A stretch of DNA of 33,824 nt from positions 1 to 33,824 of the forward strand of contig CAJTFK010000032.1 of NCBI GenBank assembly GCA_910575505.1, read 5' to 3'. A model generated the notes under the pieces. That model saw only the letters and a list, made by a program, of their open reading frames with translations. It was not told where the DNA came from and searched no databases. The position numbers and the translations under genes are program-made. This document shows, piece by piece, positions 1-7,237 of this stretch. Position 1 is the first letter of the stretch, and each line of letters opens with the position of its first letter. This stretch comes from Oscillospiraceae bacterium. GTDB taxonomy: Bacteria; Bacillota; Clostridia; Oscillospirales; Oscillospiraceae.

Positions 1-75
1 CCGCATCCGACCTGCCAGACACTCTTGGATCAGATATTCCTTTTCCTCCAAGTCCATCTCAATTCGTTTTCCCAT
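1..75 (-). CDS. N-terminal fragment of an unidentified protein (cut by window edge)
   Basis: A minus-strand reading frame begins at an ATG (75-73) preceded by a GGGGAG-type ribosome site and runs off the left edge after 25 codons. The visible peptide begins MGKRIEMDLEEKEYLIQE and continues C-L-A-G-R-M-R. It is charged and predicted helical, like the start of a small DNA-binding or helix-turn-helix protein, but 25 residues cannot settle a family. A promoter-like TTGCGG-17-TATACT on the minus strand at 222-194 would give it a leader of about 110 nt. That the gene is real rests on the start site and promoter; its function is unknown. Confidence 0.5.
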   Translation of the reverse strand, partial: MGKRIEMDLEEKEYLIQECLAGRMR

Positions 76-128
76 GCCTGCTCCCCTCGTTCTCGTTTTT
101 GTTGTTTCGCTGTCTGTCTTATAGGGAG

Positions 129-155
129 CATATCATTCAGCCCGGAAGTGATATG
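129..155. repeat. 7-bp dyad in the leader of the edge gene
   Basis: CATATCA (129-135) is the inverted complement of TGATATG (149-155), with a 13-base centre. It lies between the minus-strand promoter and its start codon, so it could be an operator or an RNA hairpin. No factor can be named from the sequence. Confidence 0.35.
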
Positions 156-193
156 AAGCGCTGCCGTGCTGGTGCGCCTGATGAGCGATTCTG

Positions 194-222
194 AGTATAC
201 CATGTCCGCCGCCGGGCCGCAA
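194..222 (-). promoter_or_regulatory. Putative sigma-A promoter for the minus-strand edge gene
   Basis: On the minus strand, TTGCGG (222-217) and TATACT (199-194) are separated by exactly 17 bases. The same two hexamers with the same spacing occur upstream of the uridine phosphorylase gene at 22971-22999, which supports the reading. The downstream leader contains the 7-bp dyad at 129-155. Confidence 0.5.
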
Positions 223-237
223 GACGGGCGCGGTCGT

Positions 238-262
238 ATTTCCGAATTAAAAATTCGGAAAT
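238..262. repeat. 11-bp perfect palindrome between divergent promoters
   Basis: ATTTCCGAATT (238-248) is followed by AAA and then its exact inverted complement AATTCGGAAAT (252-262). It sits in the gap between the minus-strand promoter (194-222) and the thrC promoters (373-420), a typical place for a shared operator. It is AT-rich and lacks an adjoining T-run, so it is not a convincing terminator. Confidence 0.45.
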
Positions 263-372
263 CACACATTTGATTTGAGCCGCAACACATGGCACAGATT
301 ACCTCCAGCCGTTCAGTTCGGAAGTAATAGCCGCCGCGGGCCGGGAAGGTTCCAAAATATTCGAGGTTCTCT

Positions 373-420
373 TTGACAAAGGCCGGCCTTTTTGCTATCA
401 TCAGTTTAAGGGCGTATGAT
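373..420 (+). promoter_or_regulatory. Two overlapping promoters upstream of thrC
   Basis: TTGACA (373-378) and TATCAT (396-401) are 17 bases apart. A second set, TTGCTA (392-397) and TATGAT (415-420), is also 17 apart, so the -10 of the first overlaps the -35 of the second. Either would give a leader of roughly 80-100 nt before the thrC start. The leader contains a 16-base perfect palindrome at 430-445. Confidence 0.55.
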
Positions 421-429
421 GCGGAAAGT

Positions 430-445
430 CCGGAGCGCGCTCCGG
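430..445. repeat. 16-base perfect palindrome in the thrC leader
   Basis: CCGGAGCGCGCTCCGG is fully self-complementary. It lies in the probable untranslated leader of thrC, 60 bases before the start codon. It could form a dimer-type operator or a short hairpin. No attenuator terminator with a U-run follows it. Confidence 0.35.
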
Positions 446-504
446 CGGGCGTCTCTTCCCCTGAGAGGGCCCGGCGCCGCCTACTTTTGAAAAGGAGCAG
501 GGCT

Positions 505-1746
505 ATGAAACACGTAAAATACGGCAAGTGCGTCCGCTGCGGCAAGACCTATGAGGCTGTGCTGGACCTGACCAGCTGCGAATGCGGAGGCATTCTGGAC
601 ATCGTCTACGACTACGATTACATCAGGACCCGGCTGACCAGGGAGAAGCTGGCGGGACGCACGGAGCAGAGCATGTGGCGTTACCGGGAGCTGCTTCCCA
701 TTGAGGAGACCACGGAGCCCACGCCTCTGCGGGTGGGCTGGTCTCCCCTCTATGAGGAACCCCGCCTGGCGGAGGCGCTGGGGCTGAAGCGCCTGTGGGT
801 GAAGGACGACGGCCAGAACCCCACCGCCTCCTTGAAGGACCGGGCCAGCGCCATGGCCGTGGCCAAGGCCCGAGAGGCCGGGGCCCGGGTCATCGCCTGT
901 TCCTCCACCGGCAATGCCGCCTCGTCCCTTGCCGGCAACGCGGCGGCGGCGGGCCTGAAAACCTATATCTTCGTTCCCTCCCGGGCCCCCAAGGGCAAGG
1001 TGGCCCAGCTGATGACCTTCGGGGCCACGGTGGTTTCCGTTCAGGGCAGCTATGAGGACACCTTTGAGCTGAGCAAACAGGCCATTGAGAAATGGGGCTG
1101 GTACAACCGCAACGCAGCCATCAACCCCTATCTCTCCGAGGGCAAGAAGACTGTGGCCCTGGAGATCATGGAGCAGCTGAACTGGGAGGTCCCCGACTAT
1201 ATCGCCATCTCCGTGGGCGACGGCTGCACCATCGCCGGCCTCTGGAAGGGCCTGAAGGACCTGCACGCCATCGGCTTTATTGACCATCTGCCCCGGCTGA
1301 TCTCCGCCCAGGCGGAGGGCTGCTGCCCCCTGAACCGCAGCATCGAGACCGGGGAGCCCTGGCGGCCCATGGAGGAGAACACCCTGGCGGACTCCATCGC
1401 CGTGGGCGTGCCCCGGAATGCGGACAAGGCCCTCATGGCCATCCGGGAGAGCAACGGTCTGGCGGTCAACGTCTCCGATCAGGAGATCATGGCGGCCCAG
1501 AAGCTGCTGGGCCGGACCTGCGGCGTCTTCGGCGAGCCTGCCGGCGTCACCGGCGCGGCGGGCGTGAAGAAGCTCTGTGAGCAGGGAAAGCTCGGGAAGG
1601 ACGACACGGTGGTCTCCGTGGTGACGGGCAACGGCCTGAAGGACGTGGCCAACGCCATCGCCGCCTGCGGCGAGCCCATTACCATTCCCGGTGACATGGA
1701 CCGTCTGCTGGCGGCCTTCGCGGAGAAGGGCGTCACCGTGGACTGA
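505..1746 (+). CDS. thrC: Threonine synthase
   Basis: Encodes 413 residues. The enzyme converts O-phosphohomoserine to threonine with pyridoxal phosphate in the cytoplasm, the last step of threonine synthesis. The N-terminus carries a zinc-ribbon-like C-x2-C (KCVRCGK) and C-x-C (SCECGG) as in one branch of the family. The PLP motif NPTASLKDR places the Schiff-base lysine at K111, followed by the glycine-rich and asparagine-containing SSTGNAASSLAG loop. VTGNG near the C-terminus is typical of fold-type II PLP enzymes. The start at 505 was chosen because AAAGGAG lies just upstream; an in-frame extension back to 373 has no ribosome site and runs through the promoter. The gene stands alone: it has its own promoters and a terminator at 1785-1816. 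No other threonine-pathway gene is nearby. Confidence 0.93.
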   Translation: MKHVKYGKCVRCGKTYEAVLDLTSCECGGILDIVYDYDYIRTRLTREKLAGRTEQSMWRYRELLPIEETTEPTPLRVGWSPLYEEPRLAEALGLKRLWVKDDGQNPTASLKDRASAMAVAKAREAGARVIACSSTGNAASSLAGNAAAAGLKTYIFVPSRAPKGKVAQLMTFGATVVSVQGSYEDTFELSKQAIEKWGWYNRNAAINPYLSEGKKTVALEIMEQLNWEVPDYIAISVGDGCTIAGLWKGLKDLHAIGFIDHLPRLISAQAEGCCPLNRSIETGEPWRPMEENTLADSIAVGVPRNADKALMAIRESNGLAVNVSDQEIMAAQKLLGRTCGVFGEPAGVTGAAGVKKLCEQGKLGKDDTVVSVVTGNGLKDVANAIAACGEPITIPGDMDRLLAAFAEKGVTVD

Positions 1747-1784
1747 GCGCCGCTGAAAACGGGAAATCACAGGAAATAACAAGA

Positions 1785-1816
1785 AATCCGGCTTCGACTG
1801 CGGGGCCGGATTTTTT
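1785..1816 (+). terminator. Rho-independent terminator after thrC
   Basis: AATCCGGC (1785-1792) pairs with GCCGGATT (1805-1812) over 8 bp, and the run of T continues to 1816. It begins about 40 bases after the thrC stop and closes a single-gene transcript. Confidence 0.75.
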
Positions 1817-1892
1817 GGGCCCTTCCCGCCGCCCTCCGCCGGAGGGACGGTCCGGAGGGAGAGCGTCCGAGATGAAAAATGAAAAAATCCCG

Positions 1893-1921
1893 TTGCTTTA
1901 GCGGCGGGAGCGGCGTATGAT
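1893..1921 (+). promoter_or_regulatory. Promoter of alr
   Basis: TTGCTT (1893-1898) and TATGAT (1916-1921) are 17 bases apart, 90 bases before the alr start codon. The placement after the thrC terminator makes alr an independent unit. Confidence 0.6.
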
Positions 1922-2012
1922 AGAGTCAGCGCGGATGAGCGCCCGGCGGCTGAGAAGGATCTCCGGCCCAGGCGCAGGGGCACGGAACGTTCATCCGGGA
2001 AAGGAAGCTGCA

Positions 2013-3209
2013 ATGAAGGCATTGGAAGACAAACACTGCTGGGCGGAGATCGACCTGGACGCCCTGCTGCATAATTTTTCCCTGGTGCGGCGTCTGGCGG
2101 GGGAGACCCCCGTCTGCGCCGTGGTGAAGGCCGACGCCTACGGCCACGGGGACCTGATGGTCTGCCGGACCCTGGAGGAGGCCGGAGCGGCCTGGTTTGC
2201 CGTGTCCTGCCTGGCGGAAGCAAGACGCCTGCGCCGGGGCGGCGTCCGCCGGCCCATTCTGATTCTGGGCATGACCCAGCCCGGCCAGGCGGCGGCCCTG
2301 GCGGAGGACCGCATCACCCAGGCCCTGTTCAGCCCGGAGTACGCCCGGGCCCTCTCGGAGGCGGCCCGGGCCGCCGGGGTGACGGTGGACTGCCACCTGA
2401 AGGTGGACACCGGCATGGGCCGCATCGGCTTCGGGGCCCGGGAGGATTTTGAGGGAGCCGTGGAGGGCCTGCGGGCCTGCCGGGAGCTGCCGGGGCTGTC
2501 TGTCTCCGGCATCTTCCAGCACTTTTCGGCGGCGGATTCCCTGGGGGCGGAGGACCGGGCCTATACCGAAGCCCAGTACGCCCTGTTCCGCCGGGTTCTG
2601 GACCGGGTGGCCGGGGATGCGCCGCTGATGGTGCACTGCTGCAACTCGGCGGGGCTGGTGTCCCACCCGGAGTGGGCCTGCGATCTGGTCCGGGCGGGCA
2701 TCATTCTCTACGGTCAGGACCCCAGCGGGGAACTGCCCCTGCCCGGCCTCCGGCCCGTCATGAGCCTGAAGGCGGCGGTGAGCCACGTCAAGACCCTTCT
2801 GCCCGGGGAGTCCGCCGGATATGGCCGGACCTATACCGCGGAGCGGTCCGTCCGGACGGCCACCCTCTGCTGCGGCTATGCCGACGGCTATCCCCGGCTG
2901 CTGTCCAGCCTGGGCGTGGCCTCTCTCCATGGAAAGCCCGCCCCCGTTTTGGGCCGGGTGAGCATGGACCAGGTGCTGGTGGACGTCACCGAAGCGCCGG
3001 AGACCGCCATGGGGGACGAGGCCGTCCTGCTGGGGGCCGGAGGCGGCGACAGCTTCGCCCGGGCGGCGGAAAAGATTGGGAGCATCTCCTATGAGCTCCT
3101 CTGCGCCGTGGCCCGAAGGGTGCCGAGGGTCTATCTCCGGGGCGGGGAGGCCGTGGCCGTGGACGACTATCTGGCAGATGTGAATTATAGCAATCCTCAA
3201 AAATACTGA
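2013..3209 (+). CDS. alr: Alanine racemase
   Basis: Encodes 398 residues, a normal length for the family. It interconverts L- and D-alanine with PLP and supplies D-alanine for peptidoglycan; it can also act in spores. The motif VVKADAYGHG gives the PLP lysine at K39, and AGYGRTYT supplies the second catalytic base at Y270. The N-terminal TIM-barrel and C-terminal beta domain are both complete. Start 2013 follows GGAAAGGAAG; a longer in-frame extension to 1917 begins inside the -10 element. Oddly, the last codons and the stop lie inside the left arm of a long inverted repeat (3186-3346), so the final residues (NYSNPQKY) may have been contributed by that element. Confidence 0.95.
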   Translation: MKALEDKHCWAEIDLDALLHNFSLVRRLAGETPVCAVVKADAYGHGDLMVCRTLEEAGAAWFAVSCLAEARRLRRGGVRRPILILGMTQPGQAAALAEDRITQALFSPEYARALSEAARAAGVTVDCHLKVDTGMGRIGFGAREDFEGAVEGLRACRELPGLSVSGIFQHFSAADSLGAEDRAYTEAQYALFRRVLDRVAGDAPLMVHCCNSAGLVSHPEWACDLVRAGIILYGQDPSGELPLPGLRPVMSLKAAVSHVKTLLPGESAGYGRTYTAERSVRTATLCCGYADGYPRLLSSLGVASLHGKPAPVLGRVSMDQVLVDVTEAPETAMGDEAVLLGAGGGDSFARAAEKIGSISYELLCAVARRVPRVYLRGGEAVAVDDYLADVNYSNPQKY

Positions 3210-3346
3210 CAGCAATCAGGCAGATACAGGCGGCACGTCCCTGCGTCTTCCTCTCTGACGGGCGTCAGCCCGCCTGTGCCGTCATCCCTGTGCCGCACCG
3301 CCTGTATCCACCTCCTTTGCTGTCATGATTTCCGGGGATTGCTATA
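3186..3346. repeat. 161-bp imperfect palindromic element overlapping the 3' end of alr
   Basis: TATAGCAATCC (3186-3196) recurs inverted at 3336-3346. Further matched blocks follow inward: TGACAGCAA against TTGCTGTCA, and ATACAGGCGG against CCGCCTGTAT. The arms are about 50 bases each. Near the centre is a perfect small dyad, CTGACG-GG-CGTCAG (3255-3268). This looks like a MITE or REP-type element, or a very long stem. It contains no open reading frame of its own and includes the alr stop codon. Confidence 0.65.
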
Positions 3347-3378
3347 GGAATGAGAGCAATTGCCGGATTGGCAGGAGT

Positions 3379-3453
3379 GGGCCGCCGAAGGCGGCGGACC
3401 CTGCAGGCTGGTTGCGGCCCTCCGGCCGGAACGTTTGCCGGAAATTCTGATGT
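3379..3453. repeat. GC-rich dispersed repeat, copy A
   Basis: GGGCCGCCG-aagg-CGGCGGACC forms a near-perfect hairpin. About 50 bases later comes CGTTTGCCGGAAATTCTGA. The same two blocks in the same order and at almost the same distance recur at 7118-7196, so this is one copy of a dispersed intergenic repeat. It lies directly before the EamA transporter gene and ends at a TATGAT-like hexamer (3453-3458). I find no good -35 element for it. Confidence 0.55.
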
Positions 3454-3471
3454 ATGATAGGAAAAATGTAT

Positions 3472-4332
3472 ATGTGGCTGCTGTTTGCCTTCGGCTCCGC
3501 GCTGTTCGCGGGCCTGACGGCCATTCTGGCCAAGTGCGGCGTCCGGCGGACGGACTCCGCCGTGGCCACCGCCGTCCGCACCGTGGTGGTGCTGGCGTGC
3601 TCCTGGATGATGGTATTTCTGACCGGGGCCCAGGCAGGACTGGGGTCCGTCGGGGGGAGGACGCTGCTGTTTCTGGTGCTGTCGGGCCTGGCCACCGGGG
3701 CCTCCTGGCTGTGCTATTTCAAGGCGCTGCAATTGGGGGACGTGAACCAGGTGACGCCCATCGACAAGAGCAGCACGGTGCTGACGATTCTGCTGGCGCT
3801 GGTGCTGTTCCGGGAGCCGGTCAGCCTGCCCGGGCTGGCGGGAATTGCCGCCATTGCCCTGGGGACCTGGCTGATGATTGAGCGGAAGGAAACGGAGGAG
3901 ACAGGGGAGAACGGCCTGGCTTGGCTGCCCTTTGCCCTGGGGTCGGCGGTGTTTGCCAGCCTCACGGCGATTCTGGGAAAAACCGGCATCAGCGGCGTGG
4001 ACTCCAATCTGGGCACCGCCATCCGCACCGGGGTGGTGCTGGTCATGGCCTGGGTGATGGTGTTCGCCGCCGGAAAGGGGCCTGGGCTGCGGGAGGTTCC
4101 CGGAAATGAGCTGGGCTTCATCTGCCTGTCCGGCGTGGCCACCGGGGCCTCCTGGCTGTGTTATTACCGGGCCCTCCAGACCGGCCCCGCCAGCGTGGTG
4201 ACGGCGGTTGACAAGCTGAGCCTGCTGGTGACGGTGGGGTTCTCCTGTCTGGTGCTCCACGAAAAGCTGAGCCGCCGGGCAGGGGCGGGTCTGGCCCTGA
4301 TAACCGCCGGGACCCTGGCAATGCTGCTGTGA
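3472..4332 (+). CDS. EamA/DMT-family transporter
   Basis: Encodes 286 residues forming about ten membrane helices in two homologous halves. The duplication is visible: ALFAGLTAILAKCG matches AVFASLTAILGKTG, and ATGASWLCYFKALQ matches ATGASWLCYYRALQ, about 150 residues later. This is the EamA (drug/metabolite transporter) architecture. Substrates vary widely in the family and none can be assigned here. The start at 3472 gives an AGGA site 9 bases upstream; ATGs at 3454 and 3466 are alternatives adding six or two residues. The gene is followed after 47 bases by ansA on the same strand, so the two are probably co-transcribed, and export or uptake of an amino acid is conceivable but unproven. Confidence 0.85.
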   Translation: MWLLFAFGSALFAGLTAILAKCGVRRTDSAVATAVRTVVVLACSWMMVFLTGAQAGLGSVGGRTLLFLVLSGLATGASWLCYFKALQLGDVNQVTPIDKSSTVLTILLALVLFREPVSLPGLAGIAAIALGTWLMIERKETEETGENGLAWLPFALGSAVFASLTAILGKTGISGVDSNLGTAIRTGVVLVMAWVMVFAAGKGPGLREVPGNELGFICLSGVATGASWLCYYRALQTGPASVVTAVDKLSLLVTVGFSCLVLHEKLSRRAGAGLALITAGTLAMLL

Positions 4333-4379
4333 GGGCCTTTGGCGGCGGGGCGATTTCAAAAAAAGAAAGGAAGGCGGCT

Positions 4380-5390
4380 ATGAAGGAATCGCGGAAAAAG
4401 CGGATTTTGCTCATCGGCACCGGCGGCACCATCGCCTCGGAGATTACAGAGAGCGGCGGTCTGGCGCCGGAGCTGACCACGGAAGAGCTGCTGGCCCGGC
4501 TCCCCGCCATCTCGGACATCTGTGAGACGGACTGCCTCCAGCTGCTGAACCTGGACAGCACCAACATGACCCCGGCTCACTGGCTGGAGATGGTCCGCTG
4601 CATCCGGGACCGCTACGGGGACTACGACGGCTTCGTTCTCACCCACGGCACCGACACCATGGCCTATACGGCGGCGGCCCTCAGCTATCTGATTCAGGAC
4701 AGCCCCAAGCCCATCATCCTCACCGGGGCCCAGAAGCCCATCGGATTCGACTCCACCGACTCCAAGACCAATCTGATGGACGCCTTTCGCTGCGCCGCCG
4801 CGGACCTGCCGGGGGTCTCCATCGTGTTCAACGGTCAGGTGATTCTGGGCACCCGGGCCAGGAAAACGCGGTCCAAGAGCTTTCAGGCCTTTTCCAGCAT
4901 CAACTTTCCCCACCTGGGCATCCTCCGGGACGGGGTGCTGCTGCGCTACATCCGCCAGGACTGCGGCGGGAGCCCGGTGTTTTACGAGACCCTGGACACA
5001 AGGGTGTCCCTGCTGAAGCTGGTCCCCGGCATGGGCCGGGATCTGGCGGACTTCCTGCTGGCCCGGAACGACGCGCTGATTATCGAGAGCTTCGGCGTGG
5101 GGGGGCTGCCGGAGCACGGTGGTTTCTACAGCTGCATCCGGGACGCCATGGCGGCAGGAAAAATCATCGTTCTCACCACCCAGGTGGAAAACGAGGGCAG
5201 CGACGTGGGGGTGTACCATGTGGGACACGCCCTGAAAAACGAGCTGGGGGTTCTGGAGGCCTATGACATGACCACCGAGGCGGTGGTGGCCAAGCTGATG
5301 TGGATTCTGGGCCGGACGAAGCGCCGGGCGGAGGTGGAACGGCTGTTTTACACCCCCGTGGCCCGGGACATTCTCTGGCCTGTGGAGTGA
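4380..5390 (+). CDS. ansA: Type I (cytoplasmic) L-asparaginase
   Basis: Encodes 336 residues. It hydrolyses asparagine to aspartate and ammonia. TGGTIAS near the N-terminus provides the first catalytic threonine at T14, and HGTDTMAYTA is the second signature with the Thr-Asp pair. There is no signal peptide, and the length fits the cytoplasmic AnsA type rather than the secreted high-affinity type. Start 4380 is preceded by AAAGAAAGGAAGG; earlier in-frame codons overlap the previous gene and lack a ribosome site. It lies 47 bases behind the EamA transporter, with which it may form an operon, and is closed by the terminator at 5403-5425. Confidence 0.93.
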   Translation: MKESRKKRILLIGTGGTIASEITESGGLAPELTTEELLARLPAISDICETDCLQLLNLDSTNMTPAHWLEMVRCIRDRYGDYDGFVLTHGTDTMAYTAAALSYLIQDSPKPIILTGAQKPIGFDSTDSKTNLMDAFRCAAADLPGVSIVFNGQVILGTRARKTRSKSFQAFSSINFPHLGILRDGVLLRYIRQDCGGSPVFYETLDTRVSLLKLVPGMGRDLADFLLARNDALIIESFGVGGLPEHGGFYSCIRDAMAAGKIIVLTTQVENEGSDVGVYHVGHALKNELGVLEAYDMTTEAVVAKLMWILGRTKRRAEVERLFYTPVARDILWPVE

Positions 5391-5402
5391 GAAACGGCGG
5401 GA

Positions 5403-5425
5403 AAGCCGGCGCCCGGCTTGTTTTT
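5403..5425 (+). terminator. Terminator after ansA
   Basis: AAGCCGG (5403-5409), a CGC loop and CCGGCTT (5413-5419) form a tight 7-bp hairpin, followed by G and five T. Its descending arm and T-run coincide with the -35 hexamer of the next gene's promoter (5418-5423), a compact terminator/promoter overlap. Confidence 0.7.
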
Positions 5426-5446
5426 CCGGCGGTTTCGTGATATAGT
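5418..5446 (+). promoter_or_regulatory. Promoter of the 221-aa unknown gene
   Basis: TTGTTT (5418-5423) and TATAGT (5441-5446) are 17 bases apart. The -35 shares bases with the terminator of ansA. The transcript would carry a leader of about 130 nt with internal pairing (see 5453-5586). Confidence 0.6.
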
Positions 5447-5452
5447 CGACGG

Positions 5453-5586
5453 GACTGAACGGGGCGCCTGTTCAGCCCGGGGGACGGCAGGCTCCGTGTG
5501 AGGTCAAGCAAACCGGCCGCCCTCACAGGCCGTCGGCGGATGCCCAGGAAATTTCAAGATTCCGACAGATAAGGAGGACCTTTTGG
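5453..5586 (+). other. Structured 5' leader of unknown function
   Basis: Between promoter and start codon are nested complementary blocks: GACGG (5483-5487) with CCGTC (5530-5534), and TGTGAGG (5497-5503) with CCTCACA (5520-5526). Together they form a long stem with an internal loop and a 16-base hairpin loop. The strong AAGGAGG site (5571-5577) lies downstream of it. I do not recognise it as a known riboswitch class; it may simply be a stable leader hairpin. Confidence 0.3.
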
Positions 5587-6252
5587 ATGTTCTCAATTTC
5601 CCCTATGAAAGATCTCTATGAAAGCCCCATGCCGCCCATGGCTCTGACAGACTATGAGGCCATGTCCAAATTCCTGAACCGGGGCGCGCAGCGCTGCAAG
5701 GCCTCCGGGCGGAATTTCGATTTGTTTCTGGACTGGGTGATTCACGCCCTGACCCAGAGTCTTACCGCCGACAGCGCTTCCCGCATCTTCCTGCCCAAGA
5801 CCAAAACCTGCCCCTTTGAGCTGGACGATCTGATTCCCCTCTCCTCTCTCCGGCCCCAGAGGCGGCAGCGGGTGCAGCTGAGGGAGACGAACCTGATTGC
5901 CCCGGTGTGGAACAACAGCGACCTTGAGTCGGCCCTGGAGGCCTTTTATGACAGCGGCTTCGCCGGAACGGACCTGGAGGAGGTATTCGGCGGCGTCTAC
6001 ATCCAGGAGCTCCGCTTGGCCATTATCGACGCTCCGGCGGATGTGGATGTGCCCCAGGTGCTGCGGGTCTGGAGCCGGGGGAGCATTCTTCTGAACAGCT
6101 GGTCCCTGGGGGAGCTGGAACCGGTGCTGTCCACCGACGGCGAACACTGGTATCTTCAGGAGGAGGACGGCGAACAGAAGCTGCCGGTGCTGGAGACCCG
6201 TATGGCGGCTCTGTATAACTGCGGCCTGCGGCGTTACGCCGGCAGGGAGTGA
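5587..6252 (+). CDS. Protein of unknown function (221 aa)
   Basis: A 221-residue soluble protein with an AAGGAGG ribosome site 9 bases before the ATG. I do not recognise the family. It has no signal peptide or membrane segment. The first 60 residues look helical (SKFLNRGAQRCKASG, FDLFLDWVIHAL), the middle contains DLIPLSSLRPQRRQR, and the rest is acidic with aromatic clusters (EHWYLQEEDGEQ). Codon use and GC match the neighbours. It has its own promoter and a structured leader; radC follows after 180 bases with a separate promoter, so it is probably a monocistron. The gene is clearly real from its start site and composition, but no role can be given. Confidence 0.75.
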   Translation: MFSISPMKDLYESPMPPMALTDYEAMSKFLNRGAQRCKASGRNFDLFLDWVIHALTQSLTADSASRIFLPKTKTCPFELDDLIPLSSLRPQRRQRVQLRETNLIAPVWNNSDLESALEAFYDSGFAGTDLEEVFGGVYIQELRLAIIDAPADVDVPQVLRVWSRGSILLNSWSLGELEPVLSTDGEHWYLQEEDGEQKLPVLETRMAALYNCGLRRYAGRE

Positions 6253-6366
6253 GGACAGGCGCACCTGCATCCCTGTTCGGGTCCGCCGGGGAGCGGCGGG
6301 AGCGCCCGGCTGAAAGAATGCCCGCCTTCCGGTGAAATGGGGGAAAGGACGCTTCCGGAGCGGCGA

Positions 6367-6395
6367 TTGACTGGAAAACGGGAGTATGCTATGAT
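6367..6395 (+). promoter_or_regulatory. Promoter of radC
   Basis: TTGACT (6367-6372) and TATGAT (6390-6395) are 17 bases apart and end 38 bases before the radC start codon. Confidence 0.65.
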
Positions 6396-6433
6396 GATCT
6401 GCAATGAGACGCGGCAGTGAAAGGAGCGAAGGC

Positions 6434-7102
6434 ATGAATATCCACAAGGGACACAGGCAGCATATGCGGGCCCGCTTCATACAGGGCGGACTGGAGGGCT
6501 TTGCCGACCATGAGGCCCTGGAGCTGCTGCTGTATTACGCCATCCCTCAGAAGGACACGAATCCGCTGGCCCATGCCCTGATGGAGCGCTATGGGAGCCT
6601 TTCCGCCGTGCTGTCCGCACCCATTGAGGATTTGATCAAAATAGAGGGCATCGGAGAGCGGACCGCCGTTCTGCTGCACCTGGTGCCCCGGATGGAGCAG
6701 AAGGCCCGTCTGTCGGAGACGGAACAGGTGCTGGACAGCACCGGCCGCATCGGCGCATATCTTCTGGAACGCTTTTCACTGGAGCGGGACGAGGTGGTTT
6801 ATCAGCTCTGCCTGGACCGGAAGGGCCGTCTGCTGGCCTGCAAATGCCTGGGGGAGGGCGGGGCCGCCTCCGTGGACCTGGATGTCCGCAGGCTGGTGGA
6901 AAACGCCCTGCTGTTCTCCGCCAGCGGGGTGGTCCTGGCCCACAATCACCCCAGCGGCGTGGCCCTGCCCTCGCCCGAGGATTACGCGGCTACCGACCGG
7001 GCCCGGGCGGCCCTGGAAACCGTGGGGGTGGAGCTGCTGGACCACATCATCATAGCGGACCGGGATTTTGTATCCCTGGCGGATTCCGGCTGTCTCCGTT
7101 AG
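6434..7102 (+). CDS. radC: RadC family protein (UPF0758, JAB/MPN+ domain)
   Basis: Encodes 222 residues. The N-terminal half contains a helix-hairpin-helix-like segment (IEGIGERTAVLL). The C-terminal half is a JAB1/MPN+ metalloprotease-like domain with the zinc motif HNHPSG at H170-x-H172 and a following acidic residue (D183) in the SPEDYAATDR stretch. The family was once credited with DNA repair, but that role is not supported by later work and the biochemical activity remains unclear. Start 6434 follows AAAGGAGCGAAGG; an upstream ATG at 6404 lies only eight bases beyond the -10 element. It is a single gene with its own promoter and is followed by the GC-rich repeat copy B. Confidence 0.92.
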   Translation: MNIHKGHRQHMRARFIQGGLEGFADHEALELLLYYAIPQKDTNPLAHALMERYGSLSAVLSAPIEDLIKIEGIGERTAVLLHLVPRMEQKARLSETEQVLDSTGRIGAYLLERFSLERDEVVYQLCLDRKGRLLACKCLGEGGAASVDLDVRRLVENALLFSASGVVLAHNHPSGVALPSPEDYAATDRARAALETVGVELLDHIIIADRDFVSLADSGCLR

Positions 7103-7117
7103 CACTTGTATTCAGGC

Positions 7118-7200
7118 GGGCCGCCGAGGGCGGCGGCCCCTACACACCTCTGTAGGGGCCGGCCCCCTGACCCGTTTGCCGGGAATTTTGACGCTTGCTA
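7118..7200. repeat. GC-rich dispersed repeat, copy B, with alternative hairpins
   Basis: GGGCCGCCG (7118-7126) pairs with CGGCGGCCC (7131-7139). The overlapping GGCCCCTACA (7135-7144) pairs with TGTAGGGGCC (7151-7160). The two perfect hairpins share bases 7135-7139, so only one can form at a time. CGTTTGCCGGGAATTTTGA follows. The block order matches copy A at 3379-3453. It lies between radC and uvrB; there is no T-run for termination. Confidence 0.6.
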
Positions 7201-7237
7201 CAAGCCTCCGGCGGGGGCTGAACCCGGCAAATATTGT

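Noticed and set aside
1..75. Calling the left fragment an insertion-sequence transposase
   Set aside because: The short peptide has an HTH-like feel, but there is no visible terminal inverted repeat between it and thrC, and the gene has an ordinary promoter.
481..2223. 580-codon open frame on the minus strand
   Set aside because: It runs antisense through thrC and into alr, whose family motifs and start sites are clear. Its proline/glycine/arginine-rich product is the usual shadow in GC-rich DNA.
7103..7200. Reading the hairpins after radC as a rho-independent terminator
   Set aside because: The stems are strong but no T-run follows either, and the sequence recurs elsewhere as a dispersed repeat.
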